Assembly (NCBI GenBank): GCA_021796275.1 | Contig: JAJYOI010000013.1 | Span: 1 to 47,659 of the forward strand | DNA length: 47,659 nt | Source of the DNA: Bacteroidota bacterium | GTDB lineage: Bacteria > Bacteroidota > Ignavibacteria > UBA10030 > UBA8401 | Direction of reading: 5' to 3' | Part shown: one piece after another, positions 43,651-47,659 of the stretch | Layout: each line of letters starts with the position of its first letter | Position numbering within the stretch: the stretch's first letter is position 1 | Translations under genes and position numbers: made by a program | Notes under the pieces: generated by a model | What the model was told of the DNA's origin: nothing | Seen by the model: only the letters and a program-made list of their open reading frames with translations | The model's database searches: none

Positions 43651-44670
43651 TTAAAACAAGGAGATGGTTACTGAAATTCTATGCACCTGATCAAAGACGC
43701 CGAATGGCGTATAAGAATAATCGAATCCTAATTTGTAATCGCTCACCTTTGCCTGCACGCCGACACCGCCTGTGAAGCCGTATTCATCATTATTGAACAT
43801 GTAGCCTGCACGGACGGCAAGCATTTTCATGAACGAATATTCACCACCGATGTTGATCTGTTCGGGAAAATCACGCGGATGTGTGGCATCAATACCGATG
43901 ACAAAAGATTGCGTCTCTTTTGGAACGTCGAGAAAATCCATCGCATTCATTGAAATGCCGATCTTGAAGATCAACGGCAATTGGAAATTTTCCCGTTCAT
44001 ATTTTACTTCGCGGGAAAAGTTTCTGATTGCAACGCCGAAGTTTAAACTCTTGAAGCCTGTGCGATAGAGCGTCCCGAAATCAAACACGACAACTTTGCC
44101 GATTGTATGTGTCGTGCCTGCGGCGTTTCCGTTTGCATCGACACTGATCGTCGTAGTGCCGAGATCCTGCGTTACGTACTTCATATTGCCGCCGACCGAA
44201 AATCTGTCGCTCAAGGCTCTTGCGTAACTTACACCAATTGAAGAAGCGGAGGGAGTAAAATTTCCGGTTTCAAGATATCCATCGGTGTTGTTAGCACGTA
44301 TTGTTCCCTGAAGAGTTCCGTAGTCAACAAACTGCAGGTTTATGCCGATAACACCGTAGTCGCCCTGCGAAGGGCTGAATGCTATGCTCGCAAACTTGTG
44401 ATTAATGTCGGCAATCCAATTGGTCTGTCCGACCGTTGCGTCAACCGTTGACGATATTCGTGCCATGCCTGCAGGATTATAGAACATAGCTACAGACGAT
44501 CCTTCGATTGACGTCACGGCTTCAGCCATACCGGTTGCCTCTGCACCTGCACCGACGTTCAGAAACTTCATTCCGGTTTGGGCGAGTTTTCTGTTTTGCG
44601 CTTCTGCATTTGAAAACAAAAGAGCAGTTGCAAAGAAGGTTGTTGCAATGATAAAGAATTTATTTCTCAT
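43651..44670 (-). CDS. PorV/PorQ-like outer-membrane barrel (cassette 3)
   Basis: The 339 aa protein has a signal peptide (MRNKFFIIATTFFATALLF, cleavage near NAEAQ). Its family signs are KLAQTGMKFLNVGAGAEATG, GSSVAMFYNPAGMA, NWIADIN and YGVIGINLQFVDYG. It has FadL-like barrel strands and a C-terminal aromatic residue (ISVTISLF). It is a close paralogue of the gene at 39621. In this cassette it follows the large cargo gene (32 bases), whereas in cassette 2 the PorV-like gene precedes the receptor, so gene order has been rearranged between copies. Confidence 0.88.
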   Translation of the reverse strand: MRNKFFIIATTFFATALLFSNAEAQNRKLAQTGMKFLNVGAGAEATGMAEAVTSIEGSSVAMFYNPAGMARISSTVDATVGQTNWIADINHKFASIAFSPSQGDYGVIGINLQFVDYGTLQGTIRANNTDGYLETGNFTPSASSIGVSYARALSDRFSVGGNMKYVTQDLGTTTISVDANGNAAGTTHTIGKVVVFDFGTLYRTGFKSLNFGVAIRNFSREVKYERENFQLPLIFKIGISMNAMDFLDVPKETQSFVIGIDATHPRDFPEQINIGGEYSFMKMLAVRAGYMFNNDEYGFTGGVGVQAKVSDYKLGFDYSYTPFGVFDQVHRISVTISLF

Positions 44671-44702
44671 AGTAAGTCCAATTCGGTTGAAGGGTTATCC
44701 AG

Positions 44703-46796
44703 TTAACGAATAATAACAAACTTTCGCATCGCTTTTCCTCCGGTCGGAGTTTCAATTACAGCGATATAAATTCCGCTTACAACTACTTGTCCGTACGTTG
44801 TTTGTAAATTCCAGTAGACATCGCCTGCGTGTTTAACGTTCTCAAGAGTATTGACAAGCTCTCCTAATTCTGTGTAGATCTTAATAGTACAATCCGCTGG
44901 AATATTTAGGAAACCAATTTTATCTTGTTCACCGGGATACAATAAAGCGCTTGGGTCGGCGGAAATATTGTAAGGATTCGGAACTATGCGGATGTGATCC
45001 ATTACAGGGTCAGGCTGCCGCAGAAGATTTGCAGGAACATATGTTTGCGTATAATAGCGGCTGCTTTTCAGCGCACCGGATGGGGTTTTTCCTGTTCCAT
45101 TGTTATTTGCAGCATCGCCGACGGAAAGAATATAATAGAAATACGCGACGCCTCGAATAGCAGACGTGTCGTTGAACGTTCGTTCGGTAGGTCCAGCTTG
45201 CTCAATTAAATGATATGTGCTGTCGTATCTGCCGGTTGCGCGGTAAATTTCAAAACCTTTCAGGTTCGGGTCGTTTGCATCATACACATCCCAGGTCAAA
45301 GCAATTCTATCTCCGCCGGAATTTACCAGAAATGATTTTGGAGGAAGCGGCGGCTCCGGGATGACGTAATTGGCAGCATAATTTGCAGCCGCGCGATTGA
45401 ATGTTTGAAAGAGAGAGTCGCGTCCGGTATAAACCCAATCATTTTTTGTTTTGCTGATTCCATTGTATGTAATAAGTGCACTGGTGTTTCCATTGTTCTC
45501 TTTGAAAACTTTTCCAATTGCAATTGATGCTTCACGACTGAGACCTGCTGCACCCTCTGCAAGAACAAGATGGATGCTTTGTCCCGGTGCAAGAGTGTAT
45601 GGTCCGAAGCCGATAGCATTTGAGAATCCTCCGGGAGTCCCGAGTGCCGGATCTCCGGTCGGTCCGACTTTATCAGCATGTGTCGGAAGCGTGTGTCCTC
45701 GTGTTATCTCGCCATATTCTGAAGTATTTTTTACCGGGTTAGAAAAATCATTGTTCGACGTGTTCGGTTCATCTGAGCCGACATAGTCTGTGGTCGCAGG
45801 CTGATTAGGATCATCAGATTTATCCGTTGCAGATTTGTCTGCATGAAGTGTTGTTACACCGATAAATTGCGGCGCGCCAAGTCTGCCGACAGTATCTGTT
45901 GCGTCATAGTAGGGTGTCCAGATTGGACCGCCGATATTGTCGTAAAGAGTGAAGGGAGGATACTTGCCGTGCCACGCGTACGTTGCCCGGATGTTGTAGT
46001 CGATACCGTTGCCAGTGGGATCGGTGAAGAAATTCGGTGCTGGGTTAGGAGCACCGCTACGATAGTCAATGAGTGTGTTGATTCCCCAACCAGTCGGATT
46101 TTGGCCTATCACATAGCGTGTGTCGGCGCAGGGTGCGTAGCGATATTCGAAATAAAAATAAACACCAGTCAGCGTTTGTGTTGCAATTGTCGTTGTATCT
46201 GTTTTGGAAGTGTTTCCGGTATTTGTAAATGTGTAATCATAGACCATGTAGTTGTCGTGATACTGCTGGCTGAATTGCATGATCTTTCTCACCATTGTAA
46301 TACCGACAGCGGAATTATCAATATCCACCAACATGCGGTCGCTGGGAATTGTCGCGTCAACGCGATCAATATCGACTGATTTTCCGCCGGTTGGCTGGCC
46401 GTCAACAAAGATTTGAGGGGCATCGAATTTGCTAACAAGTTCGAATTTCACCGGAATCATTTCGTTGAATCCATGCACACGTGGACCAATATGGACAACT
46501 TGTGGTGCGATAGTTCCATCAGGGTAGGTATGATTATTAACTGCGATCCACATCGCTTTTGCCGCTTCGATGTCTTGATGGTTATAGATGGCAGGCCATT
46601 GAAGACCGTATTGTTGTTCTTTGACAAATCCTTCTTCTTCCTCACACCCCATGCTTGAATACCAGCTTTGCAAAGAACCGATGCTCATCCATTTAAACTG
46701 CTGTGCGAAGACACGATCCGGAATACAGGTACCAATGACAAGGATCGTGAGCACAAGTAAGTGACGCAAGAATATTTTTTGAAAGGTATAGTTCAT
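44703..46796 (-). CDS. Large secreted FN3 protein with T9SS/FlgD-like tail (cassette 3)
   Basis: I chose ATG 46796 because CGAGGAAACA lies immediately upstream; the longer frame begins at 46841. The roughly 697 aa protein starts MNYTFQKIFLRHLLVLTILV and is cleaved near RVFAQ. It shares with the protein at 33930 the segments IGSLQS, SQQYHDNY...YTFTNTG, LGAPQFIGVTTLHADKSA, APGQSIHLVLAEG, WVYTGRDS, GGDRIALTWD and an IRIVPNPYN tail with CTIKIYTELGELVNTL, ending KFVIIR. The C-terminal 95 residues look like a variant T9SS sorting or FlgD-type Ig domain. It follows the truncated receptor and precedes the PorV-like gene. It is probably a T9SS cargo acting with the receptor. Confidence 0.85.
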   Translation of the reverse strand: MNYTFQKIFLRHLLVLTILVIGTCIPDRVFAQQFKWMSIGSLQSWYSSMGCEEEEGFVKEQQYGLQWPAIYNHQDIEAAKAMWIAVNNHTYPDGTIAPQVVHIGPRVHGFNEMIPVKFELVSKFDAPQIFVDGQPTGGKSVDIDRVDATIPSDRMLVDIDNSAVGITMVRKIMQFSQQYHDNYMVYDYTFTNTGNTSKTDTTTIATQTLTGVYFYFEYRYAPCADTRYVIGQNPTGWGINTLIDYRSGAPNPAPNFFTDPTGNGIDYNIRATYAWHGKYPPFTLYDNIGGPIWTPYYDATDTVGRLGAPQFIGVTTLHADKSATDKSDDPNQPATTDYVGSDEPNTSNNDFSNPVKNTSEYGEITRGHTLPTHADKVGPTGDPALGTPGGFSNAIGFGPYTLAPGQSIHLVLAEGAAGLSREASIAIGKVFKENNGNTSALITYNGISKTKNDWVYTGRDSLFQTFNRAAANYAANYVIPEPPLPPKSFLVNSGGDRIALTWDVYDANDPNLKGFEIYRATGRYDSTYHLIEQAGPTERTFNDTSAIRGVAYFYYILSVGDAANNNGTGKTPSGALKSSRYYTQTYVPANLLRQPDPVMDHIRIVPNPYNISADPSALLYPGEQDKIGFLNIPADCTIKIYTELGELVNTLENVKHAGDVYWNLQTTYGQVVVSGIYIAVIETPTGGKAMRKFVIIR

Positions 46797-46846
46797 TGTT
46801 TCCTCGAATTGCATTCTGTTTGTTCGAATAAGGATTCTCACGATCG

Positions 46847-47659
46847 TTAAATGTCAACTGAAACCCTGAGCCCCCAGAAAATTTGCCGCGGATTTAAGAA
46901 TGTAAAATAATTCAGATTTGGCATGTCAATGTACGCTTTATCCTTCAGCACTTGATCGACACGATTTTGATCTGCCGGCACCCATTGATTGTTTGACCAT
47001 TGCATATATTGCCCTGTAGCCCGAACATAGTAAAGTGCGCTTGCAACTGGGCTGGCTACGTTCTGAAGTGCGGCTGCGTCGGCTTCATATACCATAGGCA
47101 CAAAATCAACACCGAAATCACGGTAATCTCCCGGCTGGTCGCTGCCCGGAATATTTCCGTAATTAAGTTTGTCTGCAATGCCTGCAGGTAAATGCAACGA
47201 TTGCATGTATCCATTAAAATCATTCGCATCATAAAAACCATACACCGTGAAGTGTTTGAGATTCAGCGCGTTGGTCATGTCCATAAAGAATTCAAAGTTG
47301 ACACCCGACAACGTGAATGTTTTTGAAAGGCGCAAATCAAGATTGTAATAATCTTTCCATTGAACATTGTTCTGAAGCCCGGCTGGTGCAGCACCGCCGC
47401 CCGCCCATGTAAAGTAACTGCCTGCCTGCCAATTGCCAAGCAAACTCAGCCGCCAGCTTCCCAGCGGATACAATTCGCCCATTTGAGGTCCAAAATCGTT
47501 CGGCATGAAGAAATCGACGTTTGCACGTGCATACGGTGTGGGAACAGGTTTCGACTGATAGAGATCGTTCTGTATATTTAACGGATCGTTGATGTACGAA
47601 TTCTCCTGTAATGGATCCTGGTAATATGTTGACCAGCCGAATCTGCCGCTCGATGAAAC
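46847..47659 (-). CDS. TonB-dependent receptor, C-terminal part (cassette 3, 5' truncated by window)
   Basis: The reading frame remains open to the window edge: upstream of the first internal Met at 47506 it encodes GRFGWSTYYQDPLQ, then QSKPVPTPYARANVDFF. The 271 visible residues are the last strands of an outer-membrane barrel and match the end of the receptor at 36501 (YYQD, SKPVPxPYARANV, NNVQWxDYYN, MTNALN, FLNPRQ). The end is GLRVSVDI. The plug and N-terminal domains lie outside the window. It begins cassette 3, with the FN3 cargo gene 50 bases downstream. Confidence 0.9.
   Translation of the reverse strand, partial: VSSSGRFGWSTYYQDPLQENSYINDPLNIQNDLYQSKPVPTPYARANVDFFMPNDFGPQMGELYPLGSWRLSLLGNWQAGSYFTWAGGGAAPAGLQNNVQWKDYYNLDLRLSKTFTLSGVNFEFFMDMTNALNLKHFTVYGFYDANDFNGYMQSLHLPAGIADKLNYGNIPGSDQPGDYRDFGVDFVPMVYEADAAALQNVASPVASALYYVRATGQYMQWSNNQWVPADQNRVDQVLKDKAYIDMPNLNYFTFLNPRQIFWGLRVSVDI

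Noticed and set aside
46847-47506. A complete 219-residue protein starting at 47506
   Set aside because: The frame is open upstream to the window edge and encodes conserved barrel sequence; it is the end of a truncated TonB receptor.
22796-47659. A classical SusC/SusD polysaccharide utilisation locus
   Set aside because: No SusD-like protein, glycoside hydrolase, sulfatase or hybrid regulator is encoded near the receptors.

Overview
The window most likely comes from a Gram-negative bacterium of the Bacteroidota/Chlorobiota (FCB) group, and I favour Ignavibacteria or a close relative. The evidence is the repeated NYPNPFNP-type type IX secretion (T9SS) C-terminal sorting domains, several PorV/PorQ-like (UPF0164) outer-membrane barrels, and TonB-dependent receptors with an N-terminal carboxypeptidase-regulatory-like domain. 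Many starts also have weak or absent Shine-Dalgarno sequences. This placement is inference; there is no rRNA or other taxonomic marker apart from asnS and nadA.

Region 1 (1-13692, + strand) is a run of four giant or repetitive surface-protein genes. The first is a 5'-truncated protein of more than 2000 aa built from an internally duplicated block of about 896 aa. It is followed by three secreted proteins (362, about 564 and 1594 aa) carrying DUF11-type repeats. The last also contains Ig-like, SdrD/CarboxypepD-like and an apparent OmpA-like domain. None ends in a T9SS sorting domain.

Region 2 (13798-20959, + strand) holds metabolic and housekeeping genes. They are an AniA-like lipoprotein copper nitrite reductase (nirK), quinolinate synthase (nadA), asparaginyl-tRNA synthetase (asnS), a NatA/NatB-type ABC exporter, a small outer-membrane barrel and a cytoplasmic sulfite-oxidase-fold molybdoenzyme. 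Hairpin terminators follow nadA and the molybdoenzyme.

Region 3 (21040-47659) is devoted to the outer membrane and secretion. Three copies of one cassette are visible: a TonB-dependent receptor, a large secreted protein with a FN3 domain and a FlgD/T9SS-like tail, and a PorV-like barrel. One copy is on the + strand (22796-30512) and two lie head to tail on the - strand (32695-40691 and 42378 to beyond 47659). The two - strand copies also carry a paralogous IPT/TIG beta-propeller lipoprotein. Three further secreted proteins (two propeller-like, one FG-GAP) with canonical MLLK-ending sorting domains are interspersed, along with an apparent remnant of a fourth. The cassette looks like a SusC/SusD-type outer-membrane system in which the SusD position is taken by unrelated proteins; its substrate cannot be read from the sequence.

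I saw no tRNA, rRNA, CRISPR array, insertion sequence or phage gene. The only gaps between genes above about 200 bases are 22588-22795, 32454-32694 and 40692-40943, and their contents are described in the entries.
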